A DNA stretch of 64,000 bases from Lachnospiraceae bacterium (GCA_022781985.1 JALESH010000048.1:1-64000), one strand, 5' to 3'; shown: positions 28,817 through 38,175, numbered from the stretch's first letter. A program made the numbers and translations. Notes: generated from the sequence alone by a model not told the origin.

Positions 28817-29479
28817 ATGTCGCCCAGGATAACCTTTGAACATGAACTGGAAGAACTGAAAGAGAATGTGGCCAATATGAGCCTTCAGGTGGAAAAGACC
28901 TACAGGGGTCTGTTTCAAGCTCTGGAGGAAAGGGATGCAGACAGGATCAGAAAAATCATGGAGATTGACCGTGCCATTTCCGATATGGAAAGAAACATAG
29001 AGTCCCGCTGCCTTTCCCTTCTGACCAGGCAGCAGCCTGTGGCCAGGGATCTGCGCATTGTGACGGCCGGACTTAAGGTGGTCACAGACATTGAGAGGGC
29101 CGGGGATCATGTGGCGGACATGGCTGAGCTGTTCCTGCGCCTGGATATGAATGGGCCGGAAAACTATTCAGAGCACCTGCTGCCCATGGCAGGAGAGGCA
29201 GTGGAGATGTTCCATGATGCGGTAGAGGCCTTTGTGGAAAGGGATGAGGAGGCTGCCAGGCAGGTAATCGCCCGGGATGATGTAGTGGATGAGTTCTTTA
29301 ACAAAGTAAAGGATGATCTGATAGAGTGCCTGAAAAAAGAAACGAAAAATGCGGATGAATGTGTGGATATTCTGCTGGTTGCAAAATATCTGGAAAAGAT
29401 CGCAGACCATGCCGTTAACATCGGCGAATGGGAGCTGTTTCAGGAAACAGGAGATATAGGCATGGCAAGATTGCTGTAA
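28817..29479 (+). CDS. phoU: Phosphate signalling protein PhoU
   Basis: PhoU links the Pst transporter to the sensor kinase PhoR and dampens the Pho response when phosphate is ample. The 220-residue helical protein has two PhoU repeats, each with the metal-binding ER-DH-type pattern (DIERAGDHVADMAE and LEKIADHAVNIGEW). It closes the pst operon. The gap to the next gene contains a new Pho-box-like promoter. Confidence 0.95.
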   Translation: MSPRITFEHELEELKENVANMSLQVEKTYRGLFQALEERDADRIRKIMEIDRAISDMERNIESRCLSLLTRQQPVARDLRIVTAGLKVVTDIERAGDHVADMAELFLRLDMNGPENYSEHLLPMAGEAVEMFHDAVEAFVERDEEAARQVIARDDVVDEFFNKVKDDLIECLKKETKNADECVDILLVAKYLEKIADHAVNIGEWELFQETGDIGMARLL

Positions 29480-29510
29480 AACGTCGGTTTCTTCCGGAAA
29501 AGGTCAAAAT

Positions 29511-29563
29511 TTTACATAAATTTTACTTTAATATGTTTTTATTTTTACAATTGTATTGTAAAA
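29511..29563 (+). promoter_or_regulatory. Pho-box-like repeat plus palindrome upstream of the Na/Pi cotransporter gene
   Basis: TTTACA (29511-29516) and TTTACT (29522-29527) share the 11-base period seen before pstS. Downstream, TTTTACAAT and ATTGTAAAA (29543-29551 and 29555-29563) form a perfect 9-bp inverted repeat with a 3-base spacer. The repeat may be a separate operator or overlap the promoter. Confidence 0.55.
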
Positions 29564-29613
29564 TAGATGAAGTGAAATTTGTATAAAATTTTCTTATGCT
29601 GGAGGAGCAGATT

Positions 29614-31383
29614 ATGGATTTTTTTCAATTACTCACAATGATAGGAGGCCTTGCTCTTTTCCTCTACGGTATGGAGGTGATGGGAGGCGGGCTGTCGAAA
29701 GCGTCAGGCGGACGTCTGGAGCAGATACTGGAAAGGCTTACATCCAATAAGCTGAAGGCGGTTCTCCTGGGCGCCGGAGTAACGGCAGTGATACAGTCTT
29801 CATCAGCAACCACCGTTATGGTGGTAGGTTTTGTAAACTCAGGGATTATGAAGCTGTCCCAGGCCATCGGCATCATCATGGGTGCCAATATCGGTACCAC
29901 GATCACTTCCTGGATTTTAAGCCTGTCAGGCATAGAGGGCGACAGCTTTTTTGTACGTTTATTAAAGCCCTCCTCCTTTTCTCCTGTATTTGCCATTATT
30001 GGCGTAGGCTTTGTGATGTTCTCTAAAAAAGAGAAGCTGAAAAATATCGGAACCATCCTGCTGGGCTTTGCGGTACTTATGTTTGGTATGGATACCATGT
30101 CGGGAGCAGTGGAGGGGCTGGCAGATGTGCCGGAGTTCACCAGCATACTCACAGCATTTACCAATCCCATCCTAGGACTGCTGGCAGGTACCATCCTGAC
30201 GGCGATCATACAGTCCTCCTCAGCTTCAGTGGGGATCCTGCAGGCTCTGTGCGCAACAGGCTCGGTAAGCTACGGCGCAGCGGTACCTATTATAATGGGC
30301 CAGAATATCGGAACCTGTATCACAGCCATGCTTTCTTCCATAGGAGCCAGCAAGAATGCCAAGAGGGCAGCTCTGGTACATCTTTATTTCAATATTATCG
30401 GTACGGTGCTGTTTATGGTGGTCTTTTACAGCCTCCATGCAGCAGTTTCCTTTACTTTTATGGATGAGGCTGCAAATGCGGCAGGGATTGCTGTGGTGCA
30501 TACGGCCTTTAATGTGTTTTCCACTTTTGTTCTGCTGCCCTTTTCCGTGGTGTTGGAAAAGCTGGCCTGCCTTACCATCAGGGAGGAGGGGGGAGAGCAC
30601 ACCTCCGGAACCCGGAAGGACGGCATCCAGATCCTGGACCCCCGGTTCCTCTCCACCCCCGGCTTTGCCCTAGAGCAGTGCAGGACGGCATCCATAGATA
30701 TGGCAGGATATGCAAGGGAAGCCCTGTTCACCGCCATCGGCCTTTTAAATAAATATGACCCGGAGGGGGCTGTGAAGGTGTCGGAGCTGGAGGACCGGGT
30801 GGACAGGTATGAGGATGAGCTGGGCAGCTATCTTGTGAAGCTGAGCGGAAAGACCCTGTCGGAAAAGGACAGCCATACCCTTTCCTTTCTGCTGCATAAT
30901 ATTGGTGACTTTGAAAGAATCTCTGACCATGCTGTGAACATTATGAAGGCGGCAGAGGAAATGGATGAAAAGAAGCTCAGCTTTTCCAACAAAGCCACTG
31001 AGGAGCTGAAGGTCTTTACAGAGGCTGTGAAGGATATCGTAAATACCTCCTTTCTGGTTTTCCAGGAGGAGGATGAGGAGCTGGCAAAGAAGATAGAGCC
31101 TCTGGAGGAGGTGATAGATGCTCTCAATGCCGAGGTGAAAAAAAGGCATATCAAGCGTCTGAGGAAGGGGAAGTGCACGATTGAGATGGGATTTATTCTG
31201 TCGGATGTGACCACCAGCTATGAAAGGGTGGCGGACCACTGTTCCAATATTGCGGTCAGCCTGCTGGAAATTCATGATGACGGCTTTGAGACCCATCAGT
31301 ATATGGACATGCTGAAGAAAGAGGACAACCGGGAATTCAACGAAAATGTAAAGCGCTTTCAGCAAAGATATTTATTGCCCTGA
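29614..31383 (+). CDS. Na+/phosphate cotransporter (NptA/PNaS family) with PhoU-like C-terminus
   Basis: The N-terminal half has the duplicated membrane unit of this family, each with the QSSSA signature (GVTAVIQSSSATTVMVVGF and LTAIIQSSSASVGILQAL). The C-terminal 230 residues are helical and PhoU-like, with FERISDHAVNIM and YERVADHCSNIA. It should import phosphate with sodium, with the tail adding regulation. The start at 29614 follows GGAGGAG; the track start adds six residues. The Pho-box-like site upstream places it in the phosphate regulon. Confidence 0.92.
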   Translation: MDFFQLLTMIGGLALFLYGMEVMGGGLSKASGGRLEQILERLTSNKLKAVLLGAGVTAVIQSSSATTVMVVGFVNSGIMKLSQAIGIIMGANIGTTITSWILSLSGIEGDSFFVRLLKPSSFSPVFAIIGVGFVMFSKKEKLKNIGTILLGFAVLMFGMDTMSGAVEGLADVPEFTSILTAFTNPILGLLAGTILTAIIQSSSASVGILQALCATGSVSYGAAVPIIMGQNIGTCITAMLSSIGASKNAKRAALVHLYFNIIGTVLFMVVFYSLHAAVSFTFMDEAANAAGIAVVHTAFNVFSTFVLLPFSVVLEKLACLTIREEGGEHTSGTRKDGIQILDPRFLSTPGFALEQCRTASIDMAGYAREALFTAIGLLNKYDPEGAVKVSELEDRVDRYEDELGSYLVKLSGKTLSEKDSHTLSFLLHNIGDFERISDHAVNIMKAAEEMDEKKLSFSNKATEELKVFTEAVKDIVNTSFLVFQEEDEELAKKIEPLEEVIDALNAEVKKRHIKRLRKGKCTIEMGFILSDVTTSYERVADHCSNIAVSLLEIHDDGFETHQYMDMLKKEDNREFNENVKRFQQRYLLP

Positions 31384-31430
31384 GGCTGCTTGCAGGAAAG
31401 ATAAAAGGATGATTGGAGCGGGAGGAAGCG

Positions 31431-32102
31431 ATGGCACTCATTTATGTGGTGGAGGATGATAAAAATATCAGGGAAATTGAGACCTTTGCCTTGAAAAATA
31501 CTGGCTATGACATCAGGGATTTTGAGTGTGCAGGGGACTTTTTTTTGGAAATGGATGTCAGGAAGCCGGATATCATCCTGCTGGATATTATGCTTCCCGA
31601 TGAGGATGGGCTGGAGATCGTAAAGCGGCTGAGAGCGGATGGGGAGACCCGAAATATCCCTATTATCCTGGTTACAGCCAAGACCTCTGAAATCGACAAG
31701 GTAAAGGGACTGGACATGGGGGCCGATGACTATATGACCAAGCCCTTTGGAGTGATGGAGTTGATTTCCAGGGTGAAGGCCCTGCTCAGAAGGAGCCAGA
31801 AGGGGGAGGAGAAGGTGCTGCATATAGGGCGTGTCTGCCTGGATAAAGAAAAGCATCAGGTCACGGTGGACGGCTCCCTCTGTGAACTGACCTACAAGGA
31901 GTATGAGCTGCTCAAGCTGCTGATGAACAACGCGGGCATCGTGACGCCCAGAGACTCCATACTTGAGAGGATATGGGGGACGGATTTTGAGGGAGAGTCC
32001 CGTACCCTAGATATGCATATTAAGACGCTCAGACAGAAGCTGAAGGAAGCCGGCAGCATGATCAAAACCGTAAGGAACGTGGGTTATATGTTTACCACAT
32101 AA
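31431..32102 (+). CDS. PhoB/PhoP-like response regulator (OmpR family)
   Basis: The 223-residue protein has an N-terminal receiver with acidic pair VVEDD, phospho-acceptor Asp in ILLDIMLP and the conserved Lys in DYMTKPFG. A C-terminal winged helix ends ESRTLDMHIKTLRQKLKEAGSMIKTVRNVGYMF. GGGAGG precedes the ATG at 31431. The gene is followed by a sensor kinase gene and preceded by phosphate transport genes, so it is the probable regulator binding the Pho-box-like repeats. Confidence 0.9.
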   Translation: MALIYVVEDDKNIREIETFALKNTGYDIRDFECAGDFFLEMDVRKPDIILLDIMLPDEDGLEIVKRLRADGETRNIPIILVTAKTSEIDKVKGLDMGADDYMTKPFGVMELISRVKALLRRSQKGEEKVLHIGRVCLDKEKHQVTVDGSLCELTYKEYELLKLLMNNAGIVTPRDSILERIWGTDFEGESRTLDMHIKTLRQKLKEAGSMIKTVRNVGYMFTT

Positions 32103-32113
32103 AGGATATGATT

Positions 32114-33451
32114 ATGAAAAAGAAGATCAACATCCAGCTGATGACGATTGCGGTCATAGCCATCGTTACCACCCTGCTGATGGCCGTAGGCATCAGCAGG
32201 GATTTATTTTGGAAGCAGATTTTTGAGGATCTGAGGACCTATGCCTGTCTTTTGGAAAATACCGGACTGCTGGAGGACGGCACCGGACTGGAGGGGGATT
32301 TTTTCAGGGAGAATCTCAGGGTTACGCTGATCGACAGTGATGGAAGCATTATTTTTGAAAGCCATGCCCAGGCAGATACCATGGAAAATCATGGCAGTCG
32401 TCCGGAGGTGAGAGAGGCCTTTGCTTCAGGAGAGGGGGAGGCAGTCAGGGATTCCGCTACCATTGGGAAGAGTGCATTTTACTATGCCCTCAGGCTGAAG
32501 GACGGGAGAGTGGCCCGGGTATCCAAGGAGGCTGACAGTGTGTGGCATGTTTTCACAGATGCGTTTCCGGCTATTTTGCTTACCCTGTCAGTGCAGATCG
32601 CATTCTGCCTGATCCTTTCCCATTTTCTCACTGCCAGCCTGCTGAAGCCCATCCGGCAGCTGGCCCGGGGGACAGACGATCCGGGAAAGCCGGATACCTA
32701 TGAGGAGCTGGCGCCCTTCATGGCTACCATCAGGCAGCAGCATGAAAATATTCTGAAGAATGCCGGAATGCGGCAGGAGTTCACCGCCAATGTTTCCCAT
32801 GAGCTGAAGACTCCCCTGACATCCATCTCCGGGTATTCGGAGCTGATTGAGAACGGCATGGCCTCCAGTGAGGATGTGGTGCGCTTTGCCAGAGAGATTC
32901 ACCGCAATTCCAACCGCCTGCTGACCCTGATCAACGATGTCATCCGCCTTTCTGAGCTGGATACCGCAGAGCAGAGGGAAGCCTTTGAAACCATCGACTT
33001 ATATGAGATAGCGGAGACCTGTGTGAATATGCTCCAGATCAATGCGGAGAAGAATGAGGTGACCCTGGAGCTGAGAGGGAGCTCCTGTCTGATACAGTCA
33101 GAGAAGCAGATGCTGGAGGAGCTGGTATACAATCTGTGTGACAATGCGATCCGCTATAACAACAAGGACGGCAGGGTGACAGTGACAGCGCAGCCTCGGG
33201 GGGAGGAAGTGGTGCTCATGGTAGAGGATACGGGCATCGGCATCCCGGAGGAGCATCAGGAGCGTATCTTTGAGCGTTTTTACCGGGTGGATAAGAGCCG
33301 TTCCAAGTCTACTGGCGGCACAGGTCTGGGATTGGCCATCGTGAAGCATATCGTGGCGAAAAATCATGCCCGGATGAGCCTGGAGAGCCGGGTGGGAGAG
33401 GGGACGAGAATAACCGTAGTGTTTGAACGGGTAGGCTCCCGGAGAGTCTGA
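32114..33451 (+). CDS. PhoR-like sensor histidine kinase
   Basis: The 445-residue protein has a TM helix at the N-terminus, an extracytoplasmic sensor of about 120 residues with a GSRPEVREAFASGEG segment typical of PhoR-type sensors, a second TM helix, then HisKA with FTANVSHELKTPLTSISGYSE (His in SHELKTP) and a HATPase domain with N, G1 (VEDTGIGIP) and G2 (STGGTGLGLAIVKH) boxes. AAAGGA lies 8 bases before ATG 32114. It partners with the upstream regulator. Its 3' end nearly touches the convergent symporter gene. Confidence 0.9.
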   Translation: MKKKINIQLMTIAVIAIVTTLLMAVGISRDLFWKQIFEDLRTYACLLENTGLLEDGTGLEGDFFRENLRVTLIDSDGSIIFESHAQADTMENHGSRPEVREAFASGEGEAVRDSATIGKSAFYYALRLKDGRVARVSKEADSVWHVFTDAFPAILLTLSVQIAFCLILSHFLTASLLKPIRQLARGTDDPGKPDTYEELAPFMATIRQQHENILKNAGMRQEFTANVSHELKTPLTSISGYSELIENGMASSEDVVRFAREIHRNSNRLLTLINDVIRLSELDTAEQREAFETIDLYEIAETCVNMLQINAEKNEVTLELRGSSCLIQSEKQMLEELVYNLCDNAIRYNNKDGRVTVTAQPRGEEVVLMVEDTGIGIPEEHQERIFERFYRVDKSRSKSTGGTGLGLAIVKHIVAKNHARMSLESRVGEGTRITVVFERVGSRRV

Positions 33452-33456
33452 GCCTC

Positions 33457-34749
33457 TTACTTTTTTATGCATCTTCTCAGCAAAAACAGCGTGAGCACAT
33501 TTGGCAGCACCATCATTGCATTGATGAAATCCGTACACTCCCAAACCACATCCAGGGGAATGACCGCGCCGATATAGATCATGACGATATAAATCAGCTT
33601 ATACACCCTCATGTTCTCCTCTCCCCAGAGGAAGCCGAAGGCCTTTTCCCCAAAGTAGGACCAGCCGATCAGGGTGGTGAGGGCAAAGGCGGTGAGGGCC
33701 AGAGAGAGAAAGAGGCTGCCTCCCATGGGAAGACAGGAAAAGGCGGCATTGGCCAGGCCGGTTTCGTTTACGCCCAGGAGGGATGCCGGGTACTTGATGC
33801 TGTTGGCTACAATGACCAGGCCGGAGAGGAGGCACATGACCACAGTGTCCCAGAAAACGGCGGTCATGGACACATAGGCCTGTCTGGAGGGGCTTTGGGA
33901 GGCTGAGGATGCGGCAGCGATGGCAGTGGTGCCGATTCCCGCTTCATTGGTGAAAAGCCCTCTGGATATGCCGTATCTGGCCGCCTGGCCTGCCGCGCCT
34001 CCCAGGACAGCCTGGGGCATCAGGGCATGCCTCAGGATGGTGAGGACGGTCTCAGGCAATACGTCCCTGTTAAGGAAAAGGAGGAGAAGGCAGCCGCCGA
34101 TGTAGAGGATCCCCAACAGGGGGATCGTCTTCATGCATATTTTGCCGATGGACCGTACACCTCCCAGTATGATGAGCCCTACCAGAAAGGCGGCAGCCAT
34201 ACCTACCAGATGGGGGGAGAGTCCCCAGGCGGAGGAGGTGGTCTGGGTAAGGGAATTGGCCTGGGTGGTGCAGCCTGCTCCGAAGGCCGCGCAGAGGGTG
34301 CAGAGAGCATAGAAGCGGGCCAGCTTTTTATTATGTAATCCGTTTTTCATCACATACATAGGCCCCCCTGCATAGAGCCCGCAGGGATCTTTTTCCCGGA
34401 ACAGGACACTCAGATAGCATTCGGCATAGGAGGTGGCCATGCCCAGGATGCCGGTGAGCCAGCACCAGAAGACGGCGCCGGGACCGCCCAGAGCCACGGC
34501 AGTGGAGACGCCGATGATATTGCCTGTGCCCAGGGTGGCAGCCAGAGTGGTGGCCAGGGCACCGAAGGCAGAGAGATTGTGCGAGGCTTCCCCCTGTTCC
34601 GGTGTGACAGAAAGCCGGAGCGCCTTTCTGATGTGACGCTGGGGGATATGCAGCCTGAAGGTGAAATAAAGATGGGTTCCCATCAGGAGATACAGGAGCG
34701 GCCAGCTCCATAAAAAGTCGTTGATGCCGGATAATATTTTCAAAACCAA
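33457..34749 (-). CDS. Sodium:alanine/glycine symporter, AGCS family
   Basis: The 430-residue membrane protein has many hydrophobic helices and the AGCS signatures GTGNIIGVSTAVALGGPGAVFW and the YAGGPMYVMKNGL segment. It should take up alanine or glycine with Na+. The start codon appears to be TTG at 34749 with a weak site upstream; the N-terminus is therefore uncertain by a few residues. It is convergent with the phoR-like gene and divergent from the NdpA gene, so it is a single-gene unit. Confidence 0.92.
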   Translation of the reverse strand: MVLKILSGINDFLWSWPLLYLLMGTHLYFTFRLHIPQRHIRKALRLSVTPEQGEASHNLSAFGALATTLAATLGTGNIIGVSTAVALGGPGAVFWCWLTGILGMATSYAECYLSVLFREKDPCGLYAGGPMYVMKNGLHNKKLARFYALCTLCAAFGAGCTTQANSLTQTTSSAWGLSPHLVGMAAAFLVGLIILGGVRSIGKICMKTIPLLGILYIGGCLLLLFLNRDVLPETVLTILRHALMPQAVLGGAAGQAARYGISRGLFTNEAGIGTTAIAAASSASQSPSRQAYVSMTAVFWDTVVMCLLSGLVIVANSIKYPASLLGVNETGLANAAFSCLPMGGSLFLSLALTAFALTTLIGWSYFGEKAFGFLWGEENMRVYKLIYIVMIYIGAVIPLDVVWECTDFINAMMVLPNVLTLFLLRRCIKK

Positions 34750-34790
34750 TACCTGCCGTTATCGTATCTTTTTAAATATATAAGTGCGGG

Positions 34791-34819
34791 TTGTAATATA
34801 TGTTTCCTTTTGCTAGAAT
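34791..34819 (+). promoter_or_regulatory. Predicted promoter of the NdpA-like gene
   Basis: TTGTAA and TAGAAT with an exact 17-base spacer in the divergent gap between the symporter and NdpA genes. Confidence 0.5.
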
Positions 34820-34855
34820 AATGAGATACTGACAAGAAGGAGCACGGATAGAAGT

Positions 34856-35878
34856 ATGGTGAAGGAAGACATAAGGATAAAAAAGGTGATTGTACATATC
34901 CTGGACGCTACGGTGGGGATGCCTGTGCTGTCCGACCAAGAGCTGGATTACGGCTCGGAGTTTGCTGATTTCCTGAAGGAGCACATTGCCAGGATCACCT
35001 CAGGGGATGACAAAAAGAACGGCAGGTTTTATGAGAAGGAATCTGAGGTCTACAGGATGCTGGTACAGTACAGGGATGATTATTTTGTGGATATCAGCAA
35101 GGATATGGCGGATTTTCTCTACAGCATCATGAACAGCAACATAGATATTCCCTCTGCGGATCTGGTGGTGGTTCGTTTCAGGTATGGGGAGGAGGAATAT
35201 CTGGCATTGCTCAAAATGAATTATAAGCAGCACTACACCCACCGTACCCTGGGAGTGCCGGAAGGGGGCAACAGAAATGAGGTGATCCGGCACAAGTCTA
35301 TCCTGCCCTCGGAGAGCCAGCGTCTGAGTGAGGCGGCAGTGATACGGCTGGGGGAGCTGTCGGTTCAGGTGGTGGAGAAAAAGTATGAGGTGAATGGGGA
35401 AAGGGTGGATTATTTTTCCTCTCTTTTTTTAAAGTGCTCCGGCCATATGTCCCATAAGTCCAAGCTTTCTATTGTAACCAGGGCGGTGGAGGAGGTTCAG
35501 AAGGACGGCTATGACGAGCTGAGCCTCTATGAAGCAAGGATGAAAGCAAAGAGCATCATCCAGGAGGAGCTGGAAGAAAACGGAGGCTTTACGGTAGAGG
35601 GGATATCGGAGAAAATATTTGAGGAAAAGCCCGAATTAAGAGTTGCGTTTCAGGACAAAATGGAAAAATACGATATGGTGAAGGAGGAGATCCTTCCCCA
35701 GAGCGAAGCCACTACCAGGAAGTACCAGAAGCAGCACCTGTATACGGATACCGGAATTGAAATCAAGATCCCCATGGATCAATATAAGGATCCCGGCAGC
35801 GTGGAATTCATAACCAATCCGGATGGTACAGTGTCTGTGCTGATCAAGAATATCGGGCGTCTGGAGGCCAGATTTTAG
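34856..35878 (+). CDS. Nucleoid-associated protein (NdpA/YejK family)
   Basis: The 340-residue protein matches the 37-kDa nucleoid-associated family in layout: IKKVIVHILDATVGMPVLSDQEL at the start, DLVVVRFRYGEEEYLALLKMNYKQHY in the middle, and a C-terminal domain with VEFITNPDGTVSVLIKN. The family binds the nucleoid; its exact role is unclear, and in some genomes it accompanies defence genes, of which none is visible here. AAGGAG is 13 bases before the ATG, a long spacing. It is followed after 16 bases by the Mbeg1-like gene. Confidence 0.82.
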   Translation: MVKEDIRIKKVIVHILDATVGMPVLSDQELDYGSEFADFLKEHIARITSGDDKKNGRFYEKESEVYRMLVQYRDDYFVDISKDMADFLYSIMNSNIDIPSADLVVVRFRYGEEEYLALLKMNYKQHYTHRTLGVPEGGNRNEVIRHKSILPSESQRLSEAAVIRLGELSVQVVEKKYEVNGERVDYFSSLFLKCSGHMSHKSKLSIVTRAVEEVQKDGYDELSLYEARMKAKSIIQEELEENGGFTVEGISEKIFEEKPELRVAFQDKMEKYDMVKEEILPQSEATTRKYQKQHLYTDTGIEIKIPMDQYKDPGSVEFITNPDGTVSVLIKNIGRLEARF

Positions 35879-35894
35879 AGGGGACAGAATATCG

Positions 35895-37106
35895 ATGGGG
35901 ACGATCATAGATTATTTGAGGGAGAACGGGGGATTTACGTTTGAGGAGAAGCCCTTCAATGAGGTGGATAATCTGATCCTGAGTCAGTTTGCCTATCTGA
36001 AATTTGACGGGATGGTTCCGGGGCTGGAGGAAGACGGGGAGGCAGTCACAATGGGTTTTCTGGATGTCCACCGGGATCGGGAGCGGATGTTTGCCGATGA
36101 GAGATTCCTGAAGGAAAACACGGCATTGTATCAGGGAATGCTGGGCAGTGTACGGTTTTCCGGGCTGCGGTTGAATTATTATGAAAATGTGGTGGACACG
36201 GAAGAGGAAACCCAGTTTTCCGCAGTTACCCTGTTTCTGGAGGATGGGACGGTCTATATTGCCTATAGGGGAACCGATGAGACCATTGTGGGCTGGAAGG
36301 AGGATTTTAATCTGGCTTTTTCCAGGCCGGCCGGAGGGCAGCTGCGAAGTGTGGAATACCTGAACAGGGTAGGTGGGAGGCTGACGCGTGGATTTTATGC
36401 AGGCGGCCACTCCAAAGGAGGAAACTTTGCGGTTTATGCAGCTATGAACTGCCGGAAGGATATCCGGGAGAAAATCCTCAGGGTGTACAGCAACGATGGG
36501 CCGGGCTTCCGTCCGGAGGTCAGAAAGGACGGAGACTATGAGGGCATCCGGGACAGAGTGGTGAAAATCATTCCCCATTCCTCCCTGGTGGGACTGCTGC
36601 TGGAATACCATGCTGCAGACTACACAGTGGTAGAGAGCAGGACTCTGGGGCTGTTGCAGCACAATCCCTTTACCTGGCTGGTCAAGGAGGACAGTTTTGT
36701 GAGGGTCAAGGAGGTGTACAGGGGGAGGCGGTTCATGGATGAAACTTTGAACGAATGGATTCTTTCCCTGGATGATGATCAGATCCATTCCTTTGTGGAA
36801 ACCCTTTATGAGGTGGTTTCTGCATCGGAGGCAGCCACCTTGATTGAGTTTACTGCTGACTGGAAGAAAAATGTGACGGCTGTGGTGGCTGCCGCAAAGG
36901 GACTGGATGGGGAGACAGCGTCGATGATGAAGAAAATCGTCCTGTCCCTGTTTGAGCTGGCAGCAGAGAGAGCAAAGGATCAGCTGCAGGAGAGAGCGGA
37001 GCAGAAGCGCCGTAGGAAGTGGGGCCGGCTTTCCCGGCCGCTGGCCGGCCGCCGGAAAAGCAGAGGGAACCGGCATGGCGGTCATCCGCAGAGAGATAAA
37101 AAGTAA
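35895..37106 (+). CDS. Mbeg1-like (DUF2974) alpha/beta-hydrolase-fold protein
   Basis: The 403-residue protein has the DUF2974 pattern: an N-terminal YLRENGGFTFEEKPFNEVDNLILSQ, AYRGTDETIVGWKEDF, and the lipase-like nucleophile elbow GHSKGGNFAVYAA (Ser in G-H-S-K-G), suggesting an esterase or lipase fold. A charged coiled-coil tail ends in basic residues (RRKSRGN). Substrate unknown. It is cotranscribed with the NdpA-like gene and its 3' end overlaps the convergent amidotransferase-like gene by 25 bases. Confidence 0.85.
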   Translation: MGTIIDYLRENGGFTFEEKPFNEVDNLILSQFAYLKFDGMVPGLEEDGEAVTMGFLDVHRDRERMFADERFLKENTALYQGMLGSVRFSGLRLNYYENVVDTEEETQFSAVTLFLEDGTVYIAYRGTDETIVGWKEDFNLAFSRPAGGQLRSVEYLNRVGGRLTRGFYAGGHSKGGNFAVYAAMNCRKDIREKILRVYSNDGPGFRPEVRKDGDYEGIRDRVVKIIPHSSLVGLLLEYHAADYTVVESRTLGLLQHNPFTWLVKEDSFVRVKEVYRGRRFMDETLNEWILSLDDDQIHSFVETLYEVVSASEAATLIEFTADWKKNVTAVVAAAKGLDGETASMMKKIVLSLFELAAERAKDQLQERAEQKRRRKWGRLSRPLAGRRKSRGNRHGGHPQRDKK

Positions 37107-37735
37107 GAAAAGACCAGACTGCCGTCGGCTAGCTCCCGGCTGCTGTCAGGAGAGAGCTGCCGCTCAGGATGCCACTGTACACCCAGGATGGGGAGGGAGA
37201 CATGGGAGATGCCTTCCGGGATACCGTCATCGGCAGCCTGGATCAGCTGCAGTTCCCGGCCCAGGCTGCCGATGGCCTGGTGGTGTGCGCTGTTGGTGAG
37301 AATAGTGTCTTTTCCGTATATTTCGGAAAGGAAACAGTCCGGAGCCAGGTGGGTGGGATGTATCCTGTCGCCGTTATCCCATGCGTGGTGTCCGGATTCT
37401 TTGATATCCTGGATGATGGTGCCGCCCAGACAGACATTGATGATCTGCATTCCTTTGCAGATACCCAGTACGGGCCTGCGGCATTTCATGAAGAAATCCA
37501 GGGCCTGCAGCTGGGTAATATCCAGCTCGACATCAATGTTGCGGGAGCCCCGGTTCCTCTGTCCGAAAAGGGCCGGCGCAATGTCTCCGCCCCCGGGCAG
37601 CAGCAGGCCGTCAAAGCCGGAGAGGCATCCCAGGTTCATGGTGGTCAGGCAGGCTGCGCCCATCCTTTGGAGGGCTTTTTCGTAGTTGACGGTGTCCCTG
37701 CTGCGCCCTATTATTATGATCTTCAGATTCTGCAT
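37082..37735 (-). CDS. Gamma-glutamyl-gamma-aminobutyrate hydrolase-like (class I GATase, PuuD type)
   Basis: The 217-residue protein has the class I glutamine-amidotransferase triad: nucleophile Cys in VLGICKGMQIINV and the His-Glu of GVQWHPE. Other family marks are LLPGGGDIAP and the GGTIIQDI segment. PuuD-type enzymes cleave gamma-glutamyl amides, but no polyamine genes are near, so the substrate is open. AAGGAAG lies upstream of the ATG on the minus strand. Confidence 0.88.
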   Translation of the reverse strand: MQNLKIIIIGRSRDTVNYEKALQRMGAACLTTMNLGCLSGFDGLLLPGGGDIAPALFGQRNRGSRNIDVELDITQLQALDFFMKCRRPVLGICKGMQIINVCLGGTIIQDIKESGHHAWDNGDRIHPTHLAPDCFLSEIYGKDTILTNSAHHQAIGSLGRELQLIQAADDGIPEGISHVSLPILGVQWHPERQLSPDSSRELADGSLVFSYFLSLCG

Positions 37736-37840
37736 TTTGCATTGCTTCCTTGTGGGGTGACATGTTCTTCCTCTTATTTTATGTGAAGGGCAGAGGGAGT
37801 AGACTGGGGGATATAAACATAATATTTTTTCAATTTTTTC

Positions 37841-37869
37841 TTGCTATGGGCCGGAAGCTGTGATATAAT
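37841..37869 (+). promoter_or_regulatory. Promoter of tRNA-Trp
   Basis: TTGCTA and TATAAT separated by exactly 17 bases, 27 bases before the tRNA. Confidence 0.7.
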
Positions 37870-37896
37870 GTATTTTGTCGACTGAGACAGATACAT

Positions 37897-37967
37897 AGGG
37901 GCATAGTTCAAAGGTAGAACAGTGGTCTCCAAAACCATCGATGTGGGTTCGATTCCTACTGCCCCTG
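37897..37967 (+). tRNA. tRNA-Trp (anticodon CCA)
   Basis: The 71-base cloverleaf has acceptor stem AGGGGCA/TGCCCCT, discriminator G, anticodon stem GTGGT/ACCAT around loop CTCCAAA with CCA at 37929-37931, and a T-arm with TTCGATTC. CCA is not encoded at the 3' end. A single-gene unit with its own promoter and terminator. Confidence 0.97.
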
Positions 37968-37980
37968 CTTGTGAAAAATA

Positions 37981-38018
37981 AAAGTATCGGAATACTTTGT
38001 ATTCCGATACTTTTTATT
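37981..38018 (+). terminator. Terminator of tRNA-Trp
   Basis: A perfect 15-bp stem (AAAGTATCGGAATAC and complement, loop TTT) followed by TTATTTTT. The region 38019-38118 holds no gene. Confidence 0.92.
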
Positions 38019-38118
38019 TTTGGATAATTTCAGGAAGAGCGGAAAATAATAGGAATGGATGCAGCCCGGGCTGTCTGAAAATGTGAGGGGTAACTGAGAA
38101 AGTTCATCATTAAAAGGA

Positions 38119-38175
38119 TTGATTTCTTTAAAAGGTTTCCTTATACTAATTATAGTTAGTAAGAACTAATAATCG
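38119..38175 (+). promoter_or_regulatory. Promoter of ahpC with palindromic half-sites
   Basis: TTGATT and TATACT are separated by 17 bases (38119-38147). Immediately downstream ACTAA and TTAGT elements alternate, including the palindrome TTAGT-AAGA-ACTAA (38156-38169), a candidate operator for a peroxide-sensing repressor. The regulator is not identified and the site does not match a PerR box closely. Confidence 0.5.
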
